This document shows, piece by piece, positions 1-7,479 of a stretch of DNA of 43,968 nucleotides; within the stretch, counting starts at the first letter, position 1, and every line of letters begins with the position of its first letter. The notes beneath the pieces are model-generated. The model saw nothing but the letters and a program-made list of their open reading frames with translations. It made no database searches and was not told the DNA's origin. A program made the translations under genes and the position numbers. The DNA comes from Azospirillum isscasi (GTDB taxonomy: Bacteria; Pseudomonadota; Alphaproteobacteria; Azospirillales; Azospirillaceae): NCBI RefSeq assembly GCF_030849505.1, contig NZ_JAUJFI010000028.1, forward strand, positions 1 to 43,968, written 5' to 3'.

Positions 1-60
1 CCGCCCGAAGCCAGTGACGGACAATATCGCCGTCCCGACCAGACGGAGCTACAACGTGTC

Positions 61-625
61 CCTCCTCGGCTCCACCATTACTCATGTTCCCATTGATTTG
101 GCTGGGAAATCCGCCCCGAACGGGGCGTTGAACCCGGTGTGTGACACCGCCCTGTCGCACACGGCGTCGGCCGAATCGCCTCCATCCTCGCCAAAATCCG
201 CCGTTTCAGCCCGCCCAGGGTGTCGCACATTCCTGTCGCCCAAGCGGCGTCCCACGGGGCTGTGGCTGCGGGGAGCCGTGTGGCAGTTCCGAACCCGCGT
301 CCCGGCCGACCTCCAGGCGGTGCTGGGCCGGACGCACATCAATCGCTCCCTCAGGACCAGCAGATACCCCGACGCCATCCGGGCGGCCCGCAGGGTGGCC
401 TTCGAGATCGAGCAGGAATTCGAGGCGGCCCGCGGGGGCACCGGGGACGACCCGGCCCACGCCGCGTGCGACAGGGCCTGCCGACCGCCTCCCGTCCCCT
501 CGGTGGCGGCCAAGGCCGTCCTGCCCAATCCCACCGGCCCGGCCATCCACATCGACCTGGATCTGCTGGCCAGCCGCATCGCCGAAAAACTCCAGGCTGC
601 CCAACAGGTTGCCAAAGAGGCGGCT
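61..625 (+). repeat. Left arm of inverted repeat: tRNA-Ala 3' end plus integrase 5' region
   Basis: This stretch is the inverted counterpart of 13315-13876. The first 39 bases (61-99) are identical to the reverse complement of 13838-13876, and the first 17 of these equal the 3' end of the tRNA-Ala gene including its CCA. Similarity continues, with scattered substitutions, through the integrase N-terminal coding region and stops near 620-627. No tRNA body precedes it, because bases 1-60 do not resemble tRNA sequence. A normal integrated island would carry a direct repeat of the tRNA end at its far boundary. Here the orientation is reversed, so this is the end of a second related element or the product of a rearrangement. 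Confidence 0.85.
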
Positions 626-643
626 TCCATTCGACCTGCCTGA
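128..643 (+). pseudogene. Truncated tyrosine integrase (N-terminal remnant)
   Basis: The reading frame encodes about 160 residues that match the N-terminal part of the intact integrase at 12175-13812. By eye there are roughly a dozen substitutions, including A/D, I/V and D/E exchanges. It covers the low-complexity leader, the DUF6538-like segment (GLWLRGAVWQFRTRVPADL) and the start of the core-binding region up to EKLQAAQ. It then runs into unrelated sequence and stops after a few codons. The whole catalytic domain (Arg, HxxR, Tyr) is missing, so it cannot recombine DNA. The start at 128 is a TTG placed by alignment to the GTG of the intact copy. The open frame also continues upstream through the att-like repeat, so the true start is uncertain. 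Confidence 0.8.
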
Positions 644-649
644 ACGATG

Positions 650-955
650 TCACACTGTGGCCGTGATGAAGGCCCGCATACCTGAATATCCGCAGGTGTT
701 CCGAAGAAAAGGGACGCATTGGATGAAGGCGTCCGGCGGCAGCAGCCCGGCGGCCTTGAGTGCCGACACCATCCGCCGTCGCCCGGTGAAGTCCGCCTTG
801 AGGTCGCGGAACCGCTCAACGCGGGCAGCGATTTCCGGAGCGTTGGCGGGGCCGGCGTAGCGGCTGTAGCGGTGGCCGCCCTCATAACCCTGAAGTACCA
901 GTAGCCACGCCCCTTCCGCTTCTTCTTCGAATCGCCGCTCCATGTCGGCCGACAT
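650..955 (-). CDS. Hypothetical protein, unrecognised
   Basis: From the ATG at 955 this encodes 101 residues beginning MSADMERRFEEEAEGAW. It is charged and soluble-looking, with a Gly/Tyr segment (LQGYEGGHRYSRYAG) followed by a basic, helix-rich stretch. The frame extends upstream to 1195, but that part is Arg/Pro-rich and looks non-coding. A GTG near 985, inside a GVEELGLAIK stretch, is another possible start. The gene ends only a few bases from where the integrase remnant ends, so its 3' end may have been altered at the junction. I recognise no domain. Its reality rests on sensible amino-acid composition only. Confidence 0.4.
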   Translation of the reverse strand: MSADMERRFEEEAEGAWLLVLQGYEGGHRYSRYAGPANAPEIAARVERFRDLKADFTGRRRMVSALKAAGLLPPDAFIQCVPFLRNTCGYSGMRAFITATV

Positions 956-1111
956 GGTCTTTATGGCCAGCCCGAGTTCCTCCACACCCGCTCCACTCCG
1001 GTTGCCTTCAAATCCGGATTTTGTAGGCAACCGATGGGCTGGACAGCGTTGGGCATCTCCATCAGGTTCGGTCGGGTGGACGTTTCCAGCTACCGGACGG
1101 GCGAAGCTCCT

Positions 1112-2158
1112 ATGGCACAAGCAGGTTCGACGATGGCCATTCTGGCCGCGGTGCTCTTCGGCATCAGCACGCCGCTGGCGAAGCTCCTGGTCCACGACCT
1201 GTCGCCCTGGATGCTGGCGGGCCTGCTGTATCTCGGCTCCGGGATCGGCCTGGGGTTGGTTCGGCTGGCCCGTGGGCTGTCAGCCTCGCAGGAGCGGAAC
1301 GAGCGGAGCATCCACGGCATCGAGTGGTTCTGGTTGCTGGCCGCCGTCTTTGCCGGTGGTGTCGCCGGACCGGTGCTGCTGATGTTCGGCCTGACGGCGA
1401 CATCGGCATCGACCGCCTCGCTCCTGCTCAATCTGGAAGGGGTGTTTACCGCTTTGCTGGCGTGGTTCGTCTTCCAGGAAGGCTTCGACCGGCGGCTCGT
1501 CGCCGGAATGGTCGCCATCGTGGCGGGAGCCGTGGTGCTGTCCTGGGGCGGAGCGGTGGACATCGTCGATGGTTGGGGACCGGCCGCGGTCGCCGCGGCT
1601 TGCCTGATGTGGGCGGTGGACAACAACCTGACCCGCAAGGTCTCGCTGGCAGATCCCGTGGACATCGCCATGATCAAGGGGCTGGTTGCCGGCAGCGTCA
1701 ACGTCGGCATCGCCTTGGCCGTTGGCGACGGGCTGCCCGCCGTGCCGACCACGGCGGCGGCGATGCTGGTCGGGCTGCTGGGCTACGGCGTCAGCCTCGT
1801 GTTGTTCGTGATCGCCCTGCGGCACATCGGCACCGCCAGGACCGGAGCGTATTTCTCCACGGCCCCCTTTGTCGGAGGCATCACCTCCCTGTTGATTTTC
1901 GGAGAACCGCTGACGGCCGGGTTGATCGCCGCGGCGGTCCTGATGGGGATCGGCGTCTGGCTGCACCTGACCGAGGACCACGACCATGAGCATGTCCACG
2001 ACGAGATCGAACACGATCACCCACACGTCCACGACGAGCATCACCAGCACGGTCACGACGGCCCGGTGACCGAACCGCACACCCACAAGCATCGTCACGG
2101 CCGACTACGACACCGGCACGCCCACTTCCCCGATGCCCACCACGTCCACACGCACTGA
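1112..2158 (+). CDS. EamA/DMT-family permease with histidine-rich C-terminal tail
   Basis: This 348-residue protein has about ten hydrophobic segments and the two-fold EamA layout of the drug/metabolite transporter superfamily. Recognisable pieces are ILAAVLFGISTPLAKLL near the N-terminus, LNLEGVFTALLAWFVFQE in the first half, and YFSTAPFVGGITSLLIFGE in the second half. The inner-membrane location is clear, but the substrate is not predictable from the fold. The last 60 or so residues are unusual: about 24 histidines alternate with Asp and Glu, as in the metal-binding loops of zinc or nickel transporters, which suggests transport or sensing of a divalent metal. I chose ATG 1112 (MAQAGSTMAIL) because the first membrane segment follows directly. 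An in-frame start at 1034 would add an unlikely leader. It lies 31 bases upstream of the next gene. Confidence 0.85.
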   Translation: MAQAGSTMAILAAVLFGISTPLAKLLVHDLSPWMLAGLLYLGSGIGLGLVRLARGLSASQERNERSIHGIEWFWLLAAVFAGGVAGPVLLMFGLTATSASTASLLLNLEGVFTALLAWFVFQEGFDRRLVAGMVAIVAGAVVLSWGGAVDIVDGWGPAAVAAACLMWAVDNNLTRKVSLADPVDIAMIKGLVAGSVNVGIALAVGDGLPAVPTTAAAMLVGLLGYGVSLVLFVIALRHIGTARTGAYFSTAPFVGGITSLLIFGEPLTAGLIAAAVLMGIGVWLHLTEDHDHEHVHDEIEHDHPHVHDEHHQHGHDGPVTEPHTHKHRHGRLRHRHAHFPDAHHVHTH

Positions 2159-2189
2159 GGCGTGGGCCAAACCGACAGCAGGAGCCCCC

Positions 2190-3077
2190 ATGGGAAGCGT
2201 CGCCGACAAGATCGCCCGGAAGGTGGCGACCCAGATCCGCTCGAATGTCATCGACCTGTCCGCGTTTCGGGCGAGCCGGGAGCGTGCCGTTGAGGCCAGT
2301 CTCGACGGCAGCCGCTTCAAGGACCTTGTCGAGCAGGGCTACGATCCGGCCTTCGCCTTTTACGCCCAGGGGCTGACGCTGGTGTCGATGTTCGCCGAGG
2401 CGATCTCCGCCATGCCCGAGGCGAAGGGGTACGCCAAGGCGGTGGCGAAGGCCGAGGACGAGTATGTGCCGGAAGGCCCGCCGATCAGCCCCCTGACGGC
2501 GAGCCACTTCAACCTGTGGGCCTTTTTCGACCTCCAGTTCGGGTCCAGCCGGGAGACCATGGGGACCTGCATCCTACGGGTGGCGGAGACCACCGGCATG
2601 CCGGCCTGGATCGCCGACATCGTCCGGCCGATGCAGGAGTCCCGCATGGGATTCTACGTCCACATGGGCCTGGACGGGGGCCTGGGCGGCCCGCTGGTGC
2701 TGCTGAAGGACATCGTGACCCAGCAGGTCCTGCGGTGCCATTCGGCGACGGGGTATCTCGGGGAAACCGGCCAACTCTGGTACGCCCGCCTGCTGCCCCC
2801 TCCGATCCCGGACATCGGCCACCATGTGGTGGTCACGACGCCCTACGCGGTGCTGGACGGGACGGAGCAGCGGTTCCTGGACTACATCGGCCGCGAGGTC
2901 GCCCGAATGACCGCGGCCGGCGGACGGAAAGCCGTGGACGCCGAAACTCTGCTGAAGTTCGGCCCGACCGCCAACCACTGGAACGAGTACATCTTCCTCG
3001 CCTACGTCAACCACCAGCCCGACGCCATCTTCCTGGCCGGCGTCCCCGACATCCGGGAAAGCCTGCCGCAGGCGTGA
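2190..3077 (+). CDS. Conserved-looking protein of unknown function
   Basis: This encodes 295 residues from ATG 2190, which has an AGGAG ribosome site about 6 bases upstream. The in-frame ATG at 2133 lies inside the preceding permease gene. I do not recognise the family. The composition is that of a globular soluble protein. Residues 1-30 are helical and basic (VADKIARKVATQIRSN), and the middle has aromatic-rich segments (FDPAFAFYAQGLTLVS-like and HFNLWAFFDLQFG). There is no signal peptide or membrane span. It is followed 36 bases later by the pRiA4b ORF-3-like gene with a good ribosome site, so the two are probably co-transcribed. Both sit between the permease and the restriction genes as island cargo. 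No function can be inferred beyond this neighbourhood. Confidence 0.75.
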   Translation: MGSVADKIARKVATQIRSNVIDLSAFRASRERAVEASLDGSRFKDLVEQGYDPAFAFYAQGLTLVSMFAEAISAMPEAKGYAKAVAKAEDEYVPEGPPISPLTASHFNLWAFFDLQFGSSRETMGTCILRVAETTGMPAWIADIVRPMQESRMGFYVHMGLDGGLGGPLVLLKDIVTQQVLRCHSATGYLGETGQLWYARLLPPPIPDIGHHVVVTTPYAVLDGTEQRFLDYIGREVARMTAAGGRKAVDAETLLKFGPTANHWNEYIFLAYVNHQPDAIFLAGVPDIRESLPQA

Positions 3078-3113
3078 CGCGGCGGGCCGCCGCACCGACA
3101 GAAGGACAGCATC

Positions 3114-3560
3114 ATGGCCGAAGCCGCCACCCACATCGTCCGGGCCGCCCTTCGGCCCAAGCTCTACCGGGACATCGAGATCCTGAGCGACCGCTCCCTC
3201 TACGACCTCGCCGAGGCCATCGTCCGGGCCTACGCTTTCGACCTGGACCACGCCTTCGGGTTCTTCCCCAAGCTCACCGGCAACATCTACGACGCCAAGC
3301 CCCGGTACGAACTCTTCGCCGACATGGGCGAGGGCGGCGACTCCCTCAGCGTCAAGAAGACGACGGTGGTTCAGGCGTTCCCGAAGGTTGGGAAGGCGAT
3401 GACGTTCCTGTTCGACTACGGGGACGAGTGGCGTTTCCGGGTCGAGGTCCTGGCCCTCGGCGAGCGGGAGCCACGCAAACGCTACCCGAGGGTGGTCGCG
3501 TCGGTCGGTAAGGCCCCGCCTCAGTACCCGGACCCCGACGATGATTTTGACGAGGACTGA
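3114..3560 (+). CDS. pRiA4b ORF-3-like family protein
   Basis: This 148-residue protein has the hallmark C-terminal half of the plasmid pRiA4b ORF-3-like family. An FLFDYGDEWRFRVEV strand is followed by a KRYPRVVASVGKAPPQYPD stretch, and the tail is very acidic (DPDDDFDED). The family is common on plasmids, IS passengers and integrated elements, but its biochemical role is not established. It starts at ATG 3114 behind a GAAGGACAG ribosome site, just after the unknown 295-residue gene. The acidic tail would suit interaction with a basic partner or mimicry of nucleic acid, but that is speculation. Confidence 0.8.
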   Translation: MAEAATHIVRAALRPKLYRDIEILSDRSLYDLAEAIVRAYAFDLDHAFGFFPKLTGNIYDAKPRYELFADMGEGGDSLSVKKTTVVQAFPKVGKAMTFLFDYGDEWRFRVEVLALGEREPRKRYPRVVASVGKAPPQYPDPDDDFDED

Positions 3561-3600
3561 GCCGGCCATCCCACCGCAGCCCCGTTCCCGGTCATCGCCG

Positions 3601-3628
3601 TTGCCTGCCGCACCCGGTCTGATAGAGT
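3601..3628 (+). promoter_or_regulatory. Candidate promoter for the restriction operon
   Basis: TTGCCT and TAGAGT, 16 bases apart, each match four of six positions of the sigma-70 -35 and -10 consensus. They sit 42 bases upstream of hsdM, in the only sizeable gap before the restriction run. The match is modest and unsupported by other evidence. Confidence 0.3.
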
Positions 3629-3669
3629 GCCGCCGACTTGCACACTTTTGAAGAGACGCTGGGTTTGTG

Positions 3670-5169
3670 ATGGCCGTTCTGACCCTGGACCAGCTTGAAT
3701 CCCATCTGTGGCGGGCCGCCGATATCCTCCGTGGGGCCATCGATGCGGCTGACTTCAAACACTACATCTTCGGGTTGCTATTCTACAAGCGGCTCTGCGA
3801 CGTTTGGGAGGAGGAGTACGAGGAGCGGCTGGCCAAATACGGCGACACCGCTCTGGCCGCCGATCCGGATGAGCACCGCTTCCACATCCCCGAGGGGCGG
3901 TTCTGGAAAGACGTGCGAAAGCACACCACCAACATCGGCGAACAATTGAACGCCGCGTTCCACGCTGTCGAAGACGCCAATCACCGCCTGCGAGGCGTTT
4001 TTCAGGATGTGGACTTCAACAACAAGGAACGGTTTCCCGATGCGTCGCTTGAGAAGCTGCTCCAGCATTTCGAGAGGCATCGCCTCCGCAACGCCGACGT
4101 GGAGCCGGACGTTCTGGGGCAAGCCTACGAATATCTGATCGAGCGGTTCGCCGACGATTCCGGCAAAAAGGGCGGCGAATTTTACACCCCCAAGATGGTG
4201 GTGCGGCTGCTGGTGGAGTGCCTGCGACCCGAAGGGGGCATGTCAATCTACGATCCCACCTGCGGGTCCGGCGGCATGCTGCTGGAGGCCGTCCATCACC
4301 TGGAACGGCAGGGCAGGAACGCCCGCAGCCTGTCGCTGTTCGGGCAGGAGCGGAACCTGAACACCTGGGCCATCGCCCAGATGAACTTGTTCCTGCACGA
4401 CATCCAGGACTTCGACATCGCCCGTGGCGACACGCTGCTGGACCCGAAGCATCTGACCGGCGACGGCACCAAGGCGATCCGCACCTTCCACCGCGTGCTG
4501 GCGAACCCGCCCTTCTCCCTGAAGGACTGGGGCCATGAGGTCTGGAGCAAGGGCGACCGGTTCGGCCGCGACCGCTACGGCTGCCCGCCCAAATCCTACG
4601 GCGACCTCGCCTTCGTGCAGCATATGGTCGCCAGCCTGCGGCAGGACGGCATGCTGGGGGTGGTGCTGCCCCACGGCATCCTGTTCCGTGGCGGGTCCGA
4701 GGGCCGCATCCGCGAGGGCCTGTTGAAGGACGACCTGATCGAGGCGGTGATCTCCCTCGCCCCCAACCTGTTCTACGGGGCCGGGATTCCCGCCTGCATC
4801 CTGATCGTCCGCAAGTCCAAGCCGAAGAACCGCAAGGGCAAGGTGCTGTTCGTCAACGGGGCCGAGCAGTTCATCGAAGGCAAGGCCCAGAACCACCTGT
4901 CCGACGCCAACGTCGCCACGCTCGCCCAGGCGTATCACGACTATGCCGATGTGGATCGCCTCGCCCGCGTGGTGCCGATGGCGGAGATCGCCAGCAACGA
5001 CCACAACCTCAACATCAGCCGCTACGTCCACCTGACCGAGGAGGAGGAGGACCTGGATGTGGCTGAGGAGGTCCAGAAGCTCCTGGAGTTGCGGGAGCAG
5101 CGGGACGCCGCCGAGACCCGGATGATGGGGTTCCTGCGGGAACTCGGCTACCTGCCGGATGGGGAGTGA
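3670..5169 (+). CDS. hsdM: Type I restriction-modification methyltransferase subunit
   Basis: HsdM transfers a methyl group from S-adenosylmethionine to adenine in the site chosen by HsdS, and is needed for both protection and restriction. The 499-residue protein has the N-terminal helical HsdM domain (LESHLWRAADILRG onward), the EFYTP segment at residues 170-174, the SAM-binding motif DPTCGSGG at 195-202 and the catalytic N6-adenine motif NPPF at 279-282. The C-terminus is a coiled helical tail (EEEEDLDVAEEVQKLLELREQ). Its length is normal. GTG and ATG are adjacent at 3667 and 3670; I chose ATG. The stop is seven bases before the RhuM-family start, which indicates one operon running through mrr. 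Confidence 0.96.
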   Translation: MAVLTLDQLESHLWRAADILRGAIDAADFKHYIFGLLFYKRLCDVWEEEYEERLAKYGDTALAADPDEHRFHIPEGRFWKDVRKHTTNIGEQLNAAFHAVEDANHRLRGVFQDVDFNNKERFPDASLEKLLQHFERHRLRNADVEPDVLGQAYEYLIERFADDSGKKGGEFYTPKMVVRLLVECLRPEGGMSIYDPTCGSGGMLLEAVHHLERQGRNARSLSLFGQERNLNTWAIAQMNLFLHDIQDFDIARGDTLLDPKHLTGDGTKAIRTFHRVLANPPFSLKDWGHEVWSKGDRFGRDRYGCPPKSYGDLAFVQHMVASLRQDGMLGVVLPHGILFRGGSEGRIREGLLKDDLIEAVISLAPNLFYGAGIPACILIVRKSKPKNRKGKVLFVNGAEQFIEGKAQNHLSDANVATLAQAYHDYADVDRLARVVPMAEIASNDHNLNISRYVHLTEEEEDLDVAEEVQKLLELREQRDAAETRMMGFLRELGYLPDGE

Positions 5170-5176
5170 GGACATC

Positions 5177-6199
5177 ATGTCGGAAGGCGAAGTCATTCTT
5201 TATCGGACCGACGATGGGTCCGCCCAGTTCCGGCTGACCAAGCTGGACGGCACCGTCTGGATGAATCAGATCGAGATTGCGGAGCTTTACCAGACCTCGA
5301 AGCAGGCCATCAGCCACCACATCCGCAACATCCTCGCCGAGGGCGAGGTGGCAGCGGAGGCAACTGTCAAAGATAATTTGACAGTTCAAACCGAGGGGCG
5401 GCGGCAGGTTTCCCGGAGCATCAAGCTGTACCGCCTGGACATGATCCTGGCCGTCGGCTACCGCGTCCGTTCGCCGCGGGGCGTCCAGTTCCGGCAATGG
5501 GCGACGGCGACGCTGGCCGAGTATCTCGTCAAGGGCTTCGTCATGAACGACGAACGCCTGAAGAATCCCGGCGGCTGGGACTATTTCGACGAACTGCTTG
5601 AACGCATCCGCGACATCCGGGCGTCGGAGAAGCGGTTCTACCAGAAGATCCGCGACCTGTTCGCCCTGTCGCAGGACTACCGTGACGACCATGGGGCGGC
5701 GGCCCTGTTCTTCGCCGAGGTTCAGAACAAGCTGCTGCACGCCGTCACCGGCCACACCGCCGCCGAACTGGTGGTGGACCGGTCCGATCCCGGCAAGCCC
5801 AACATGAACCTGCAAAGCTGGACCGGTGCCCGCGTCCGCAAGGCCGACGTGATCGTGGCGAAGAACTACCTCGCCGCCGGGGAGATCACCGAACTGAACC
5901 GCATCGTCACCATGTTCCTCGACTATGCCGAGGACCGGGTGAGCCAGCGGCAGCACCTGACCCTGGACGACTGGCGGGCCTATGTGGACCGCTTCATCAC
6001 CTTCAACGAACGGCCGCTCCTCAACGGCAACGGCCGCATCAGCCATGACGCCATGAAACGCATCGCCCACGACCGTTACGATGAGTTCGACAGGCAGCGG
6101 AAGCAGCAGGACGCCATCGCCGCCGATGCCGCGGACCTGGAGGAACTGAAGGCAATCCAGGACGAGATGTCGAAGACCCGGAAGGGGAGCGGGCGATGA
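5177..6199 (+). CDS. RhuM-family (virulence RhuM-like) protein embedded in the type I RM operon
   Basis: This 340-residue protein matches the RhuM family first named from a Salmonella pathogenicity island. An N-terminal DNA-binding-like part (MNQIEIAELYQTSKQAISHH, residues ~30-49) is followed by the family signature KLYRLDMILAVGYRVRS and RGVQFRQWAT around residues 88-115. A long helical C-terminal region follows. The molecular activity of the family is unknown; roles as toxin, regulator or DNA-binding accessory have been suggested by context. ATG 5177 follows the hsdM stop closely, and its stop overlaps the hsdS start as ATGA, so hsdS translation is probably coupled to it. A perfect AT-rich inverted repeat lies inside the gene at 5362-5386. 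Membership is secure, function is not. Confidence 0.9.
   Translation: MSEGEVILYRTDDGSAQFRLTKLDGTVWMNQIEIAELYQTSKQAISHHIRNILAEGEVAAEATVKDNLTVQTEGRRQVSRSIKLYRLDMILAVGYRVRSPRGVQFRQWATATLAEYLVKGFVMNDERLKNPGGWDYFDELLERIRDIRASEKRFYQKIRDLFALSQDYRDDHGAAALFFAEVQNKLLHAVTGHTAAELVVDRSDPGKPNMNLQSWTGARVRKADVIVAKNYLAAGEITELNRIVTMFLDYAEDRVSQRQHLTLDDWRAYVDRFITFNERPLLNGNGRISHDAMKRIAHDRYDEFDRQRKQQDAIAADAADLEELKAIQDEMSKTRKGSGR
5362..5386. repeat. Perfect 10-bp inverted repeat inside the RhuM-family gene
   Basis: The arms AACTGTCAAA and TTTGACAGTT are exactly complementary around a 5-base GATAA spacer. The block is AT-rich in an otherwise GC-rich gene. It encodes part of VKDNLTVQTEG, a conserved region of the family, so the repeat may be partly a by-product of coding. 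It could also be an operator or an mRNA hairpin. Confidence 0.7.
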
Positions 6200-7455
6200 G
6201 GGGGCCGGAGGGGTGGCGATCCTTGCCATTTTCGGAGTTTGCGGAGATCAATCCCAAACGGCCGTTGAAGAAGGGACAACGGGTGCCGTTCGTGGAAATG
6301 GCGGCGGTGCCCACTCACGGCTCACAGATTCAATACCTTCAAGAGAGAGAGGCGGGAAGCGGTGGTTCATGCTTCCGCAACGGCGACACACTCTTCGCCC
6401 GGATCACTCCTTGTACCGAAAATGGTAAAATCGCTTACGTTGACTGCCTGCCAAAATCAGTCTCTGCAAAGGGATCGACTGAATTCATCGTCTTCGGGCC
6501 ACGTCAAGGACTAAGTGACAGCAGGTATTTGTATCATCTTGCCAGAAGCACTCTGATCCGAAGGCCCGCGATTGCTCGAATGGCGGGTACAACAGGCCGT
6601 CAGCGAGTTCCGAATGCGGTCTTTGATGACATAGAAATTCAGGCTCCTCCTCTTGCTGAGCAACGCCTCATTTCCAAAGTTTTGTGCAGCGTGGACGAGG
6701 CCATAACTGCGACGCAGGCGGTCATCGAGCAAACCCGCATGGTCAAGCAAGCCGTTCTGAACTGTCTGTTGACCAAGGGAATCGGACATACCCGCTTCAA
6801 GCAGACCGAGTTTGGCTCGATTCCCGAGGACTGGAAAATCGTGCCGCTCAGGACCGTTGCCCAGGTTCAGACCGGAGTTGCCAAAGGCAAAAAGGACATT
6901 CAGGACCCGGTAGAACTCCCCTATCTGAGAGTTGCAAATGTCCAAGACGGTTACATCGACCTCACGGAGTTGAAGACCATTACGATCTCGGCAGCACAGG
7001 TCGAGCGGTACAGCCTCCGCTCCGGAGATGTACTGATGACTGAAGGCGGGGACTTCGACAAGCTTGGCCGAGGCGATATTTGGAAAGGACAAGTGCCTGT
7101 GTGCCTGCACCAGAACCATGTCTTTGCAGTTCGCCCCAATCCGAACCTTCTCGTGTCGGAGTTCCTGGCGGCTTTGACCGCATCGGCCCATGGGAAAAAC
7201 TACTTCTTGGGTTGTGCGAAGCGGACCACGAATCTTGCTTCGATCAACTCCACGCAGGTCAAGGATTTCCCGGTTCTGTTGCCGGGGAAGGAAGAGCAGG
7301 AAAGGATTGTCCAGCAGGTCGCCGCATACTCCCTCGCGGAGCGGTCGGCTTCGGACACCTTGGCTCAACTGGAACAGACCAAATCCGCCCTCATGTCCGA
7401 CCTCCTGACCGGCCGGAAGCGGGTCTCCGCCGACGCCTTATCCTCCGCTTTATAA
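6196..7455 (+). CDS. hsdS: Type I restriction-modification specificity subunit
   Basis: HsdS holds the two target-recognition domains that read the halves of the bipartite DNA site and anchors HsdM and HsdR. The 419-residue protein shows the usual two-fold plan. TRD1 occupies roughly residues 1-155. The central conserved helix contains APPLAEQRLISKVLCSVDEAI. A second half opens with GSIPEDWKIVPL, and TRD2 ends with the distal conserved helix (LPGKEEQERIVQQV through LLTGRKRV). The ATG overlaps the preceding stop by four bases. The segment from about 6230 to 7300 is clearly lower in GC than its neighbours, consistent with exchange of recognition domains from a foreign source. The DNA site cannot be predicted by eye. 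Confidence 0.95.
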   Translation: MRGPEGWRSLPFSEFAEINPKRPLKKGQRVPFVEMAAVPTHGSQIQYLQEREAGSGGSCFRNGDTLFARITPCTENGKIAYVDCLPKSVSAKGSTEFIVFGPRQGLSDSRYLYHLARSTLIRRPAIARMAGTTGRQRVPNAVFDDIEIQAPPLAEQRLISKVLCSVDEAITATQAVIEQTRMVKQAVLNCLLTKGIGHTRFKQTEFGSIPEDWKIVPLRTVAQVQTGVAKGKKDIQDPVELPYLRVANVQDGYIDLTELKTITISAAQVERYSLRSGDVLMTEGGDFDKLGRGDIWKGQVPVCLHQNHVFAVRPNPNLLVSEFLAALTASAHGKNYFLGCAKRTTNLASINSTQVKDFPVLLPGKEEQERIVQQVAAYSLAERSASDTLAQLEQTKSALMSDLLTGRKRVSADALSSAL

Positions 7456-7479
7456 CGCACGACCACAGGGAGCAGCACC

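Noticed and set aside
1..60. Possible tRNA body in front of the left att-like sequence
   Set aside because: No cloverleaf elements can be found; only the last 17 bases of the tRNA are shared.
955..1195. Upstream extension of the 650-955 gene
   Set aside because: The extra 80 residues are Arg/Pro-rich and antisense to the permease start, so they look non-coding.
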